Positions 16,970 to 26,182 of a stretch of 64,000 bases of DNA are shown here, in pieces; within the stretch, counting starts at the first letter, position 1; every line of letters begins with the position of its first letter. Made by a program: the position numbers and the translations under genes. Location: positions 1,550,001-1,614,000 of the forward strand of contig LT608311.1 in assembly GCA_900095875.1 (NCBI GenBank), written 5' to 3'. This DNA comes from Caecibacter massiliensis (GTDB taxonomy: Bacteria; Bacillota; Negativicutes; Veillonellales; Megasphaeraceae). The notes below the pieces were generated by a model that did not search any database, had not been told where the DNA came from, and saw only the letters and a list, made by a program, of their open reading frames with translations.

Positions 16970-17926
16970 ATGGAGCAGACACGTGCCGGTTACTGGACAG
17001 CAGGCGTCTTCTTTGCTGCTTTGCTGCTGATCATGGCGCTGCTGGCCCCGCTGGTGCCGGGACTGCCCTTTATCGGAGCTTTGATTCTTATATTTTACTT
17101 GCCGGTCCTGTGTGTCCAGTATGGACTTCCAGTGGCATTGCTACTGGCGGCCGGTCCTGTGCTGGTCCTGGCTTTTATGGCCTCTCCTGTGCTGGCGGCG
17201 CTGCAGTGGGGCATTCCGGCTGTCATGGCCTTTGCTGTAGGAACCGGGTATAGCCGCCGTATCGCCCCACTGCGCATCTTCGGATTTGTGGCAGGCGGCA
17301 TCATCGCCCTTGCCCTGCTCGCCTGTCTCGGTGTGACTGTCATCGGAAAGGTACCATTATACGATATGCTTCAGCAGATTGTGAACCAGGCAGCCGATGA
17401 AGCCGTAGCGTATTATATACAGAGCAATCCCGCTTCGGCCCAGGTAGTAGCTGTCCATCAGGAAGTCGAAATGCTGAAGAAGACCATTCCCGTCATGATA
17501 CCACTTCAGGTCTGCATGGGAATTCTCATGACGGTCTACCTGCAGATCCGCATTACCCAGCCGGTCCTGGCACGCAAAGGCTATAATATTCTGCCCTTTC
17601 CCCCTATCCGGCTTTGGGAAATTCCACGGGCTATGGTATACTTATATATACTGGCTATGGTCATGAAATACTGGGGGACGTCCCGGCACATTGACTGGCT
17701 GAATATACTGGCCGTCAATGCCGATCAGCTGGCCTCATTTTTTATCTGTATTGAAGGACTGGCTTTTATTCTGTACCTGCTGCAACACCGGCTTGTGTTA
17801 AAATCGGGATCGCAGGCTATGATAGTCATCCTCGTACTCTTTGTCCCCATATTCCAGATTGTGGCGTTTATTTTCGGACTCGCGGATATGCTGCTCAATT
17901 ACCGCAAAAAACGGGAAGCCATGTAA
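16970..17926 (+). CDS. YybS-family (DUF2232) membrane protein
   Basis: A 318-residue integral membrane protein with about eight hydrophobic segments, and a soluble stretch near residues 130-170. This family is found next to gdpP and rplI in many Firmicutes; its function is not settled. Start is ATG behind GGAAGGAG. It is 17 bases before gdpP and probably co-transcribed. Confidence 0.8.
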   Translation: MEQTRAGYWTAGVFFAALLLIMALLAPLVPGLPFIGALILIFYLPVLCVQYGLPVALLLAAGPVLVLAFMASPVLAALQWGIPAVMAFAVGTGYSRRIAPLRIFGFVAGGIIALALLACLGVTVIGKVPLYDMLQQIVNQAADEAVAYYIQSNPASAQVVAVHQEVEMLKKTIPVMIPLQVCMGILMTVYLQIRITQPVLARKGYNILPFPPIRLWEIPRAMVYLYILAMVMKYWGTSRHIDWLNILAVNADQLASFFICIEGLAFILYLLQHRLVLKSGSQAMIVILVLFVPIFQIVAFIFGLADMLLNYRKKREAM

Positions 17927-17943
17927 CCGCAGGAGGCGGGAAT

Positions 17944-19953
17944 ATGTTTAAAAAATTATTAACCAACCGCAATGAAGAGACCTTTATCGGCGTCGTGCTG
18001 GTACTGCTCCTGATCGTTGCCTTTTACAACTGGATTATTGCGCTCCTTGCCGGCATTGTCATCGGCGGCGTCTATGTTCTGACGCATAAGACCAATACGG
18101 AACGGAACAGGGAAATCAGCCAGCTTTTCGATGCGATTTCCCAGAGTGTAGACCAGGCATCGACCTATGCCGTCCAGAATCTGCCTATTGGCATCGCCAT
18201 TGTCGATATGGAATCGAGCCTGTGCTGGGCTAACAGCGTATTCCGAGACTGGGTCGGTGATATCGAAGACGATCAGCGGCTGGATTATATTATGCCGAAC
18301 CTCAATATCGACAAATTCTGGGGGAAATTCGGTTACTTTTTTGAACATATTGGCAAGCGCTATTATCGCGTAGTCTATAAGTATCTGCAGACAGAGGGAT
18401 CGGAAGAAGACAACTATCTCATATTGTATTTTGAAGATATCACGGAAACGGAACAGCAGAAAATGAATTGTCTGGCTGCAATGCCTGTCTTTTGTGATAT
18501 CGCCATCGATAATATGGAAGAAGTTGGTAAAGGCATGACGGCCGTACAGCAGGCGACGCTCTGGACCAACGTCAACAATTGTCTGATTGATGCGCTGACA
18601 GCACACAATGCGTTTGTCCGTTCTTATGGCAATGACAATTATATAGCCTGCCTGAGCCGGGAAGCGCTGAATACGCTGAAGGAAGATAATTTCTCCTTCT
18701 TGGAACAAATCCGTTCTATCCATACGGTCAACCGCATACCTGTTACGGTCAGCATGGGGATAGCCGCGTTTTCTGAAGATATTGTTACACAAGGAAAGGC
18801 CAATTTCAACGAACTGGCGGACAAGGCTCATTCCGGACTCGACCTGGCCCTGGGGCGTGGCGGCGATCAGGTCGTCGTCTATGAAGAAGATGGGACCGCG
18901 CATTTTTATGGCGGAAAGACCCGGTCTGTAGAAAAAAATACCCGCGTCCGTGCCAGAGTCGTATCTCAGGCTATCAGAGAACTCATTGAAACCTCTGATC
19001 TGGTGCTCATCATGGGCCATGAACGGGAAGATTATGACAGCATCGGCGCCGCTATCGGCGTAGCACGCATGGCAAAAATCGGGGGCAAACCTGTTCATAT
19101 CGTCATCAGCCGCCAGACGGAAGCCATCAGCCGGATTGAAAAGGAAATCCGCGACGTGCCGGAGTTTAAGGACCTGCTCATCACGGCCGATATGGCCGAA
19201 GTGGCCTGCAATGACCAGACCCTGCTGTTCATCGTCGATACGCACCGGCCGGATATGACCGTGGCACCGCAGCTTCTCGATAAGACGGAACGGCGTGTCG
19301 TCATCGATCATCATCGCCGCAGCAGTGATTTCATCAAAAAACCACTGCTCGTGTATACGGAACCGTCCAGTTCCTCGACGAGCGAACTGGTGACAGAATT
19401 ACTGCAATATTTTGACGAAGACCCGGAACTGCAGAAAATCGAAGCGACCGCCCTCTATGCGGGCATCGTCGTCGATACGAAGAATTTTTCTGTCCAGACG
19501 GGTGTGCGCACCTTTGACGCGGCTGCCTATCTGCGCCGCTGTGGCGCAGATCCGGATATTGTCCGCGAATTGTTCAGTTCTGATTTTGATTCGGTCAAAC
19601 TTAAGGCACGGCTGCTGTCGGAAGCGCGCATTGCTGATGGTATCGCCATGACGAGCTGTCCCAAAGAGGTTCCCAACGCTCAGATCATATCCGCCCAGGT
19701 AGCCGATATGCTGGTCAATATTACTGATGTAGAAGCAGCCTTTACATTTTATGAATTACCCGATAATATCATAGGTGTCAGCGCCCGTTCCAAGGGTGAT
19801 ATCAATGTGCAGCTCATTATGGAAGCCATTGGCGGCGGCGGCCACCGCACGGTCGCCGGCGTACAGCTCAAAGGGCGCACGCTCATAGAAGCACAAGATG
19901 AAGTCATGGATGCCATCCATGAAGTACTCGATAAAGGGAGAGATACAGTATGA
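17944..19953 (+). CDS. gdpP: Cyclic-di-AMP phosphodiesterase GdpP
   Basis: A 669-residue protein with the GdpP order of domains: two membrane segments (residues 13-50), a PAS-like domain (about 65-165), a degenerate GGDEF (about 175-305), then DHH and DHHA1 phosphoesterase domains. HEREDYDSIGA, DTHRPD and IDHHRRS supply the metal ligands, and GGGGHRTVAG marks DHHA1. It should hydrolyse c-di-AMP to pApA at the inner membrane. Its stop codon overlaps the L9 start by four bases, so L9 translation is coupled to it. Confidence 0.93.
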   Translation: MFKKLLTNRNEETFIGVVLVLLLIVAFYNWIIALLAGIVIGGVYVLTHKTNTERNREISQLFDAISQSVDQASTYAVQNLPIGIAIVDMESSLCWANSVFRDWVGDIEDDQRLDYIMPNLNIDKFWGKFGYFFEHIGKRYYRVVYKYLQTEGSEEDNYLILYFEDITETEQQKMNCLAAMPVFCDIAIDNMEEVGKGMTAVQQATLWTNVNNCLIDALTAHNAFVRSYGNDNYIACLSREALNTLKEDNFSFLEQIRSIHTVNRIPVTVSMGIAAFSEDIVTQGKANFNELADKAHSGLDLALGRGGDQVVVYEEDGTAHFYGGKTRSVEKNTRVRARVVSQAIRELIETSDLVLIMGHEREDYDSIGAAIGVARMAKIGGKPVHIVISRQTEAISRIEKEIRDVPEFKDLLITADMAEVACNDQTLLFIVDTHRPDMTVAPQLLDKTERRVVIDHHRRSSDFIKKPLLVYTEPSSSSTSELVTELLQYFDEDPELQKIEATALYAGIVVDTKNFSVQTGVRTFDAAAYLRRCGADPDIVRELFSSDFDSVKLKARLLSEARIADGIAMTSCPKEVPNAQIISAQVADMLVNITDVEAAFTFYELPDNIIGVSARSKGDINVQLIMEAIGGGGHRTVAGVQLKGRTLIEAQDEVMDAIHEVLDKGRDTV

Positions 19954-20396
19954 AAGTAGTATTATTACAGGATGTAAAAAAATTAGGTAAAAAAGGCGAT
20001 ATCATAGAAGTATCCGAAGGCTATGGCCGCAATTTCCTGCTGCCCCGCAAATTGGCTGCACCGGGAACATCCGGCAATATCAACGATGCCAAACAGAAAA
20101 AGGCTGCCGCTGTCCACAAGGCACAGGTCGCTTCTGATGAAGCCCTTATCCTTGCCAGCCAGCTGAAAAAGGTAGAACTGACGATTCCTGTCCGCGTCGG
20201 AGAAGGTGGAAAGATTTTTGGCGCTATTACGGGGAAAACAATCAGCGAAGCCGCTAAAGCGCAGTATAATATCGATTTAGACAAGAAGAAAGTAGAAATC
20301 AAGAATCCGATTAAAGCTTTGGGAACGTACGATGTCGTGATTCATGTCCATCCTACTATTTCCAGTGAAATTAAAATTCATGTCGTAGAAGAATAA
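19950..20396 (+). CDS. rplI: 50S ribosomal protein L9
   Basis: A 148-residue L9. The N-terminal rRNA-binding domain (VLLQDVKKLGKKGDIIEVS, then GYGRNFLLPRKLA) is followed by the connecting helix and a C-terminal domain from about residue 80. Full length. It starts in the ATGA overlap with gdpP and ends 16 bases before the Lon-family gene. Confidence 0.96.
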   Translation: MKVVLLQDVKKLGKKGDIIEVSEGYGRNFLLPRKLAAPGTSGNINDAKQKKAAAVHKAQVASDEALILASQLKKVELTIPVRVGEGGKIFGAITGKTISEAAKAQYNIDLDKKKVEIKNPIKALGTYDVVIHVHPTISSEIKIHVVEE

Positions 20397-20412
20397 TTCC
20401 TGAGGTCAGCCT

Positions 20413-22320
20413 ATGAAAGAATTACTGGATAAGCTGCTGCAGCGTCATAAGTATCTGGAACCGACTGCGGAAGAAGAACTGCGCCGTCAGGTGAATGTCC
20501 TGTACGGTGCCTTTACCGGCCTGATCGGTCCGGAAAAGATGGTTCTCCGGGCCAGCAAATATTCGGCTTTGGCGTACGTTCATTCGGAAGACCCCCGCCG
20601 TCGTATCGTCGGGCTGCAGCGGCTGGTCTATGAAGATGCGTCATATGATAAGGTGCCTTCTGATGACGAAGTTGTCGATGTCCTGAACGAGCTGGAGAAT
20701 GTGCTGGCAGAAATGCTGGCCCGTCAGGCCGTGGAAGAACGGCTGGAAAAGAAAATCAGCCAGCGCATGGAAGAAAAGCAGCAGGAGTACGTACAGGAAA
20801 TCAAAATGGAGCTCATCAAGGAGGAACTCCACGATGTGGAAACACCGCAGACGAAAAAAAAGCTGGACGATCTGCAGCATCTTGATTCCATTCATCTGAC
20901 AGAATCGGTCATGCAGCGCGTCCGGCCTAAAACGCTTTCAGCCATTGTAGGTCAGGACCGGGCTGTCGAAGCGATGGAAAGCAAGCTGGCATCGGTGTAT
21001 CCCCAGCACTTGCTCCTGTACGGGCCTCCCGGCGTGGGAAAAACGACGGCAGCCAGAATTGTCCTGAATGAGGCAAAAAAGCTGCCTTTTACGCCCTTTG
21101 GACCAGATGCGCCCTTTGTCGAAACGGACGGGGCGACACTGCGCTGGGATGCCCGCGATATGACCAATCCGCTCATCGGATCGGTCCACGATCCCATCTA
21201 TCAGGGTGCCCGTCATGACCTGGCTGAAACGGGGATTCCCGAACCAAAACCGGGACTGGTGACGGAAGCCCACGGCGGCATTCTGTTCATCGATGAAATT
21301 GGTGAAATGGATCCCATGCTGCTCAATAAACTCCTGAAAGTACTGGAAGACAAGCGGGTCCGCTTTGAATCAGCGTATTATGATGAAACGGATCCCCATA
21401 TTCCGGCGTATATCCGCAAATTATTTGCCGAAGGAGCGCCTGCTGATTTCGTGCTCATCGGTGCGACGACGAGGGATCCGTCAGAAATTAATCCGGCTAT
21501 CCGGTCCCGGTGCGCCGAAATATATTTCGAGCCCCTCGTGCCGGCTGATATCCAGCAGATCGTCACCAATGCGGCACAGTCCCTGGGTGTTACCATGGAG
21601 GACGGTGTAGCCGAACTGATTAGTACCTTTACTATTGAAGGGCGGAAAGCCGTCAATATCCTGGCCGATACGTACGGTCTGGCTGTCTTCCGCTCCGGCA
21701 GCAATGATCATGTCGTACTGACGAAAGAGCTGGTAGAGAGGGTGGCCCAGATCAGCCGTCTCGTCCCGTATGTGACCGAAAAAGCGTCATCCCTTCCGGC
21801 TGTGGGCAAAGTCTTTGGACTGGGCGTAGCCGGTTTTCTCGGTTCCGCCATCGAAATTGAAGCCGTTGCCTATCCGGCCCGTACGCCGGGAAAAGGGTAT
21901 TTCCGCTTCAATGATACGGCCGGCTCCATGGCCAAGGATTCCATGTTCAATGCCGCCGCTGTCGTACGCCGCATAACCGGTAAGGAATTGTCTGATTACG
22001 ATGTCAATGTCAACTTCGTTGGAGGTGGCAACATCGATGGCCCCTCGGCGGGTTGTGCCATCACGACGGCACTGATTTCGGCAGTTACGGGGAAAGCGGT
22101 CCGACAGGACATTGCCATGACTGGCGAAATTTCGATACAGGGACTTGTCAAGCCCGTCGGCGGTGTGTTTGAAAAAGCATACGGAGCTCGCCAGGCTGGC
22201 ATGAAAGGCATAGTGATTCCCGAAGAAAATCAGCGGGATATACCGGAGCATCATCTGAATCTTCAGATTTATAGTACCCGCACCATTGAGGAAGTCCTCG
22301 ATATCATGCTTGTAAAATAG
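20413..22320 (+). CDS. Lon-family ATP-dependent protease (LonB/LonC type)
   Basis: A 635-residue Lon-type protease lacking the large LON substrate-binding domain. It has its own helical N-terminus (1-165) with a charged coiled-coil near 105-155. Walker A is GPPGVGKT (204-211) and Walker B is LFIDE (D294/E295). The catalytic dyad is Ser545 in GPSAG and Lys588 in PVGGVFEK, 43 residues apart as in other Lons. This type is best known from endospore formers, as LonB or LonC. It sits between L9 and DnaB, 12 bases before the helicase gene. No membrane segment is seen. Confidence 0.85.
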   Translation: MKELLDKLLQRHKYLEPTAEEELRRQVNVLYGAFTGLIGPEKMVLRASKYSALAYVHSEDPRRRIVGLQRLVYEDASYDKVPSDDEVVDVLNELENVLAEMLARQAVEERLEKKISQRMEEKQQEYVQEIKMELIKEELHDVETPQTKKKLDDLQHLDSIHLTESVMQRVRPKTLSAIVGQDRAVEAMESKLASVYPQHLLLYGPPGVGKTTAARIVLNEAKKLPFTPFGPDAPFVETDGATLRWDARDMTNPLIGSVHDPIYQGARHDLAETGIPEPKPGLVTEAHGGILFIDEIGEMDPMLLNKLLKVLEDKRVRFESAYYDETDPHIPAYIRKLFAEGAPADFVLIGATTRDPSEINPAIRSRCAEIYFEPLVPADIQQIVTNAAQSLGVTMEDGVAELISTFTIEGRKAVNILADTYGLAVFRSGSNDHVVLTKELVERVAQISRLVPYVTEKASSLPAVGKVFGLGVAGFLGSAIEIEAVAYPARTPGKGYFRFNDTAGSMAKDSMFNAAAVVRRITGKELSDYDVNVNFVGGGNIDGPSAGCAITTALISAVTGKAVRQDIAMTGEISIQGLVKPVGGVFEKAYGARQAGMKGIVIPEENQRDIPEHHLNLQIYSTRTIEEVLDIMLVK

Positions 22321-22331
22321 GGGAGAATAGT

Positions 22332-23657
22332 ATGGAACAACGGATTCCGCCGCAGAATGTCGAAGCAGAACAGGCCGTACTCGGCGCCATGATGCTCGAC
22401 CATAATGCTGTCATCACGGCTATGGAAGTCCTGCAGCCCCATGATTTTTACCGGGAAATACACCGGACCATTTTTGAGGCTATGGAAAACCTGCACCGTG
22501 AAAATAAGGAAATCGATCTGATTACCTTACCGGAAGAGCTGCGCCGTATGAAAAAACTGGATGCAGCAGGCGGTCTGGAATACGTCCTCAGTCTGCCCAA
22601 TCTGGTGGCGACGGCAGCCAATATTGAATATCATGCCAATATCGTCAAAGACAAGGCAATGACCCGTGATCTCATCACGACATGTACGGATCTGACGACA
22701 GAAGCCTACGATGGAGAAAAAGAAGCAGACGAACTCATAGACGATGCGGAACGAAAAATATTCCACCTCGCTGAAAATAAAAAAAGCGGCGACTTTGATC
22801 CTGTCGGAAAAGTCGTCGAAGACACGCTGGATAAGATATCCAAGCTTTATGAAAATAAAGCCGGCCTGACGGGGCTGCCTACGGGATTCCGGGACCTTGA
22901 TAAGCTGACGTCGGGCTTGCAGCCATCAGACCTGATTCTCATTGCAGCCCGGCCGAGTATGGGCAAGACGGCCTTTACGCTGAATATTGCCCAGAATGTC
23001 GGTGTGCGTCAGCATAAGACGGTCGCTTTTTTCTCTCTGGAAATGAGCAAGGAACAGCTGGTGCAGCGGCTGCTGTGCCAGATTTCCCATATCGATTCCC
23101 AGAAGCTCCGGACAGGCCAGCTCAATACGGATAAGGACTGGGCCCAGCTTACCGATGCGTGTGACAAATTATATCAGGCGCCGATTTATATCGATGACAC
23201 GCCGGGGATTTCCGTATCGGAAATGCGCTCCAAGGCGCGGCGGCTGAAATCGGAACACGGTCTGGATTTGATTATCGTCGATTATCTGCAGCTCATGCAG
23301 GGACGGAATTCAGAAAGCCGACAGCAGGAAATTTCGGAAATTTCCCGTTCACTGAAAGCACTGGCAAGAGAGCTGAAAGTACCTCTTATCGCCCTTTCCC
23401 AGCTCAGCCGCAGTGTAGAAAGCCGCCAGGACAAGCGGCCCATGCTCAGTGACCTCCGCGAATCGGGGGCGTTGGAACAGGATGCGGATATTGTTGCCTT
23501 TCTCTACCGGGAAGATTATTACGATAAGGAAACAGAGAATCAGCATATTACGGAAGTCATCGTGGCCAAACACCGCAATGGCCCGACGGATACGGTTAAA
23601 CTCTACTTCCGTGGCGAATATACGCTGTTCCTGAATCTGGACCCGACTCACGAATAA
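22332..23657 (+). CDS. dnaB: Replicative DNA helicase
   Basis: A 441-residue hexameric helicase (dnaC in Bacillus naming). The N-terminal primase-interacting domain begins PPQNVEAEQAVLGAMM. The RecA-like domain has Walker A ARPSMGKTAF near 205 and LIIVDYLQLMQG near 318. No intein. Start is ATG after GGGGAGAA. It ends the housekeeping cluster at a terminator. Confidence 0.96.
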   Translation: MEQRIPPQNVEAEQAVLGAMMLDHNAVITAMEVLQPHDFYREIHRTIFEAMENLHRENKEIDLITLPEELRRMKKLDAAGGLEYVLSLPNLVATAANIEYHANIVKDKAMTRDLITTCTDLTTEAYDGEKEADELIDDAERKIFHLAENKKSGDFDPVGKVVEDTLDKISKLYENKAGLTGLPTGFRDLDKLTSGLQPSDLILIAARPSMGKTAFTLNIAQNVGVRQHKTVAFFSLEMSKEQLVQRLLCQISHIDSQKLRTGQLNTDKDWAQLTDACDKLYQAPIYIDDTPGISVSEMRSKARRLKSEHGLDLIIVDYLQLMQGRNSESRQQEISEISRSLKALARELKVPLIALSQLSRSVESRQDKRPMLSDLRESGALEQDADIVAFLYREDYYDKETENQHITEVIVAKHRNGPTDTVKLYFRGEYTLFLNLDPTHE

Positions 23658-23687
23658 AAGATATTTTGCTTTTACCCATATACCCAG

Positions 23688-23735
23688 ACGGGGCTGTAAC
23701 AACACGGTTCTTTCCATGTTGCTACAGCCCCGTTT
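23688..23735 (+). terminator. Terminator after dnaB
   Basis: A 17-position stem with one mismatch (ACGGGGCTGTAACAACA and TGTTGCTACAGCCCCGT) followed by TTTT. The right arm contains the last codons and stop of the convergent queG gene. Confidence 0.85.
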
Positions 23736-24594
23736 TGGCATGTACGATATCGAGATTGCGCAGGAGAATCTTTTTCCCCCGCCAGGAAAAAGGCCGGTTC
23801 CCGTAAGTTGTGCGGAACTGGCGGTTCGTAAGTGATTCTATATCTTCTTTCCGCAGCATCGTAAGGCGGTTTTGACGGAATTCCACTATGGGAGTTATGG
23901 GAACACCCTTATTATGGGGACAGACCCGCTGACATTCATCACAGCCGAAGATGAGCGGTGTCCTGGCTATAACCTCCATTTCCCTATCGGTAAGGGGTTC
24001 CTTCTTCTGGGTAAGATAGGATTTGCAGAGATGATAGTCATATGTTCCCTCCGACAGGCAGCCGCCAGGGCATATGCGCTGGCAGGCACCGCAATGGAGA
24101 CATTCCCTGTCCATAGGAGCGTCCGGTGTGAGAGGCAGTGTTGTCAGGATGGCACCGATAAAGCAGTACGATCCATACACGGGATGGATGAGACATTGAT
24201 TGTCACCTACAAATCCCAGACCGGCCTCTACGGCCAGCAGCCGTTCTGTGAGAGGGGATGTGTCAGCAATGCAGCGCTGTGTACCGCCATACGAGGTCAG
24301 GATAGCAGACAGCTTTTCCAGATAGGCTGGGACGATGAGATGATAATCTTCGAGCTGACAGTAGAGCGAAAGATTCGTCTTTTCTGTCTCTCTGTTGTAA
24401 TAGGGAAACAGAATGACGACGGCGGCCTTGCAATCCGGTAACAGAGACGTCAGGTCATAGCGCTCCATTCCCTTTCCCGATGCCAGCGGACAGACGGGCT
24501 GCTCTGTTTCCGGAACGGGCAGATGGGCGCTGGCGATGCCGGTACAGGTAAGGCCGAGCCTGCGGGCGGCGTCTTTTATGAAATCAGTGTTCAT
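23722..24594 (-). CDS. queG: Epoxyqueuosine reductase-like iron-sulfur protein (short form)
   Basis: A 290-residue QueG-family protein, which reduces epoxyqueuosine in tRNA to queuosine using cobalamin. Two 4Fe-4S motifs are intact (CLHCGACQRICPGGC near 167 and CDECQRVCPHNKG near 218). IADTSPLTERLLAVEAGLGF corresponds to the active-site Asp and cobalamin region. It is about 90 residues shorter than E. coli QueG, lacking the C-terminal HEAT-like part, and GFVGDNQ replaces the common GxxGKN. It may therefore be a QueG paralog. Its start overlaps the GntR stop by 11 bases. Confidence 0.78.
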   Translation of the reverse strand: MNTDFIKDAARRLGLTCTGIASAHLPVPETEQPVCPLASGKGMERYDLTSLLPDCKAAVVILFPYYNRETEKTNLSLYCQLEDYHLIVPAYLEKLSAILTSYGGTQRCIADTSPLTERLLAVEAGLGFVGDNQCLIHPVYGSYCFIGAILTTLPLTPDAPMDRECLHCGACQRICPGGCLSEGTYDYHLCKSYLTQKKEPLTDREMEVIARTPLIFGCDECQRVCPHNKGVPITPIVEFRQNRLTMLRKEDIESLTNRQFRTTYGNRPFSWRGKKILLRNLDIVHAKTGL

Positions 24595-25357
24595 GGACTG
24601 CTTCTGATACCGGTTCTTCCAGTTCCGGCGGCAGGATCATCCCTTCTACGGACAGGGACTCTGTGGGAAGTGTATCGGCAGCCAGTGCCGGCGTGTGGCG
24701 GAGAATATAGTCATGAGCCGTTATATAGCAAATGCCCAGATGGCTGTCCATGGCCTGGCAGGCTTCGTGTGTGTCTTTGTTTTCCAGGGCATGGACAATC
24801 CGCCAGTGCTCTTCCGCTGCTTCGGCACAGCGGCTGCGGCGGCTGTATAAAGAATTAATGCCGGTCCGTTTGATTTTATCCCGCATTTCTTCAACGAGAC
24901 GGCGCAACATCAGATTGCCGCTGGCGACGATGATCGTGTTGTGGAACTCCGTATCGGAACGGATGAATTCCTGATAATCCGGTGCCGCCTGGGTCTGCTT
25001 ATACTTAAACAGCTGCTGCTGCACCGTCTGGCGCAGGACTTCCAGATGGTCGGCAGAGATATGTTCGCAGGCCAGCCGTACGGCAAGAATTTCCAGGGCT
25101 GTCCGGATCTGGAAGATGTTTTTCAGATCCTGCATACTGAGCCCCTTGACCAGGATACCCCGCTTGGGAATATACTGGATCCAGCCTTCTTTCTGCAGCT
25201 GCAGTGCAGCCCGGCGGACAGGTGTGCGGCTGATTTGAAGTTCCGCGGCCAGCGTGCGTTCGCTGAGCATCTGGCCATTGACGTAGGTCTGATCGAGAAG
25301 CCGCTGTTTCATCGTACGGTAGACCTGCATCTGTAAGGACTGATTTTTGTATTCCAT
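24584..25357 (-). CDS. GntR-family regulator with FCD ligand domain
   Basis: A 257-residue FadR-subfamily regulator. The winged helix is at residues 8-75 (LAAELQISRTPVRRAALQLQ). An all-helical FCD domain follows at about 95-220, with its metal-site pattern DTEFHNTIIVASGNLML and a later His in EEHWRIVHALENKD. It usually senses small organic acids. It is translationally coupled to the QueG-like gene downstream, an unusual pairing, and divergent from an unknown membrane protein. Confidence 0.85.
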   Translation of the reverse strand: MEYKNQSLQMQVYRTMKQRLLDQTYVNGQMLSERTLAAELQISRTPVRRAALQLQKEGWIQYIPKRGILVKGLSMQDLKNIFQIRTALEILAVRLACEHISADHLEVLRQTVQQQLFKYKQTQAAPDYQEFIRSDTEFHNTIIVASGNLMLRRLVEEMRDKIKRTGINSLYSRRSRCAEAAEEHWRIVHALENKDTHEACQAMDSHLGICYITAHDYILRHTPALAADTLPTESLSVEGMILPPELEEPVSEAVHEH

Positions 25358-25395
25358 AACTATATCAACCCCTTTGTGTTTAATGAGCTATCAGT

Positions 25396-25425
25396 ATTAT
25401 ATCATATCCCACAATAGTTTGTTAA
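25396..25425 (-). promoter_or_regulatory. Promoter of gntR-queG
   Basis: On the minus strand TTAACA (25420-25425), 18 bases, TATAAT (25396-25401), 39 bases before the GntR start codon. Confidence 0.6.
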
Positions 25426-25470
25426 CCAGTGGTGGCTGTCTTTGGCATATCCAGAGATGGCAGGCTATGG

Positions 25471-25476
25471 TATAAT
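25471..25476 (+). promoter_or_regulatory. Extended -10 element of the small membrane protein gene
   Basis: TG-G-TATAAT, an extended -10 about 37 bases before the ATG at 25513. I see no convincing -35 at the right distance. Confidence 0.4.
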
Positions 25477-25512
25477 AAGGGCGTCGGGGGATGTGGGATG
25501 GGAGGCTGAATC

Positions 25513-26022
25513 ATGACCAGGGAAGAAATATCGCAGCATTTCGGCTGCGGTACAGTGGAACAAGCATATGAAAATTCCAAATGGTTTTCTGTCTTTATGC
25601 AGCTTCTGTTTACGGGCGTCGGCATTTATTTCTTCTGGCTCATGCTGGCAGAAACGACACTGGCAGCCAAGCTGGATAACATAGCCGTCCTGATTTTTTG
25701 TCTCTGGCGTATCGACCGGCAGCGCGATGTCATTTGTTACGTCACGGCAAAGGGGCTGGTCGTCCGACGGCAGTTTATGTCTCTGGAAGAGTTTTTTGAT
25801 GAACAGCTCCATCCGGACCGCAATCTGGTGTTTATCCGCTATGAAGATATTTTTGAAATTTCCGACAACTGGAAGGAAATACAGCTCGGAGCGGCAGAAG
25901 AAGGCGGCCTGGCCGTACTGCCCGTTCATCTGCAATTTCTTCCCCGGCAATATAAGCAGGAAATCATGGACCGTATTAAAAAAGAACAAGAAACGGATGA
26001 TAAGGACGACAAAAAGGGATGA
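25513..26022 (+). CDS. Small membrane-anchored protein of unknown function
   Basis: A 169-residue protein I do not recognise. A short N-terminal helical part (residues 1-20) is followed by two hydrophobic stretches (28-46 and 52-68, the second weaker). Then comes a soluble domain with beta-rich character (VTAKGLVVRRQFMSLEEFF onward), like small PH-like membrane domains. A very charged Lys/Asp/Glu tail closes it. ATG follows GGGAGG. It stands alone between the divergent GntR gene and the ABC operon. Confidence 0.7.
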   Translation: MTREEISQHFGCGTVEQAYENSKWFSVFMQLLFTGVGIYFFWLMLAETTLAAKLDNIAVLIFCLWRIDRQRDVICYVTAKGLVVRRQFMSLEEFFDEQLHPDRNLVFIRYEDIFEISDNWKEIQLGAAEEGGLAVLPVHLQFLPRQYKQEIMDRIKKEQETDDKDDKKG

Positions 26023-26091
26023 CAGGCGTTTTTATCCAACTATGTGTTATTGCACTATCCTGGTCTGAACTATGATAATTCCGTATACCTT

Positions 26092-26125
26092 TTTTACTTT
26101 ATTATTTTAATAAAATAAAGTAAAA
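26092..26125. promoter_or_regulatory. Long AT-rich inverted repeat upstream of ABC operon
   Basis: TTTTACTTTATT (26092-26103), ten bases, AATAAAGTAAAA (26114-26125): perfect 12-bp arms. The same TTTTACTTTAT occurs a third time at 26140-26150, 33 bases before the start codon. It looks like a multi-site operator for the binding-protein genes. The base composition is too A/T-rich for a terminator stem. Confidence 0.5.
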
Positions 26126-26182
26126 TATAGGCATTGATGTTTTACTTTATAGTCCTTGAACAGGATGTGGGGGAGCGATCAG

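Noticed and set aside
17959-19314. Open frame of 451 codons on the minus strand
   Set aside because: Antisense to gdpP, which shows every expected domain.
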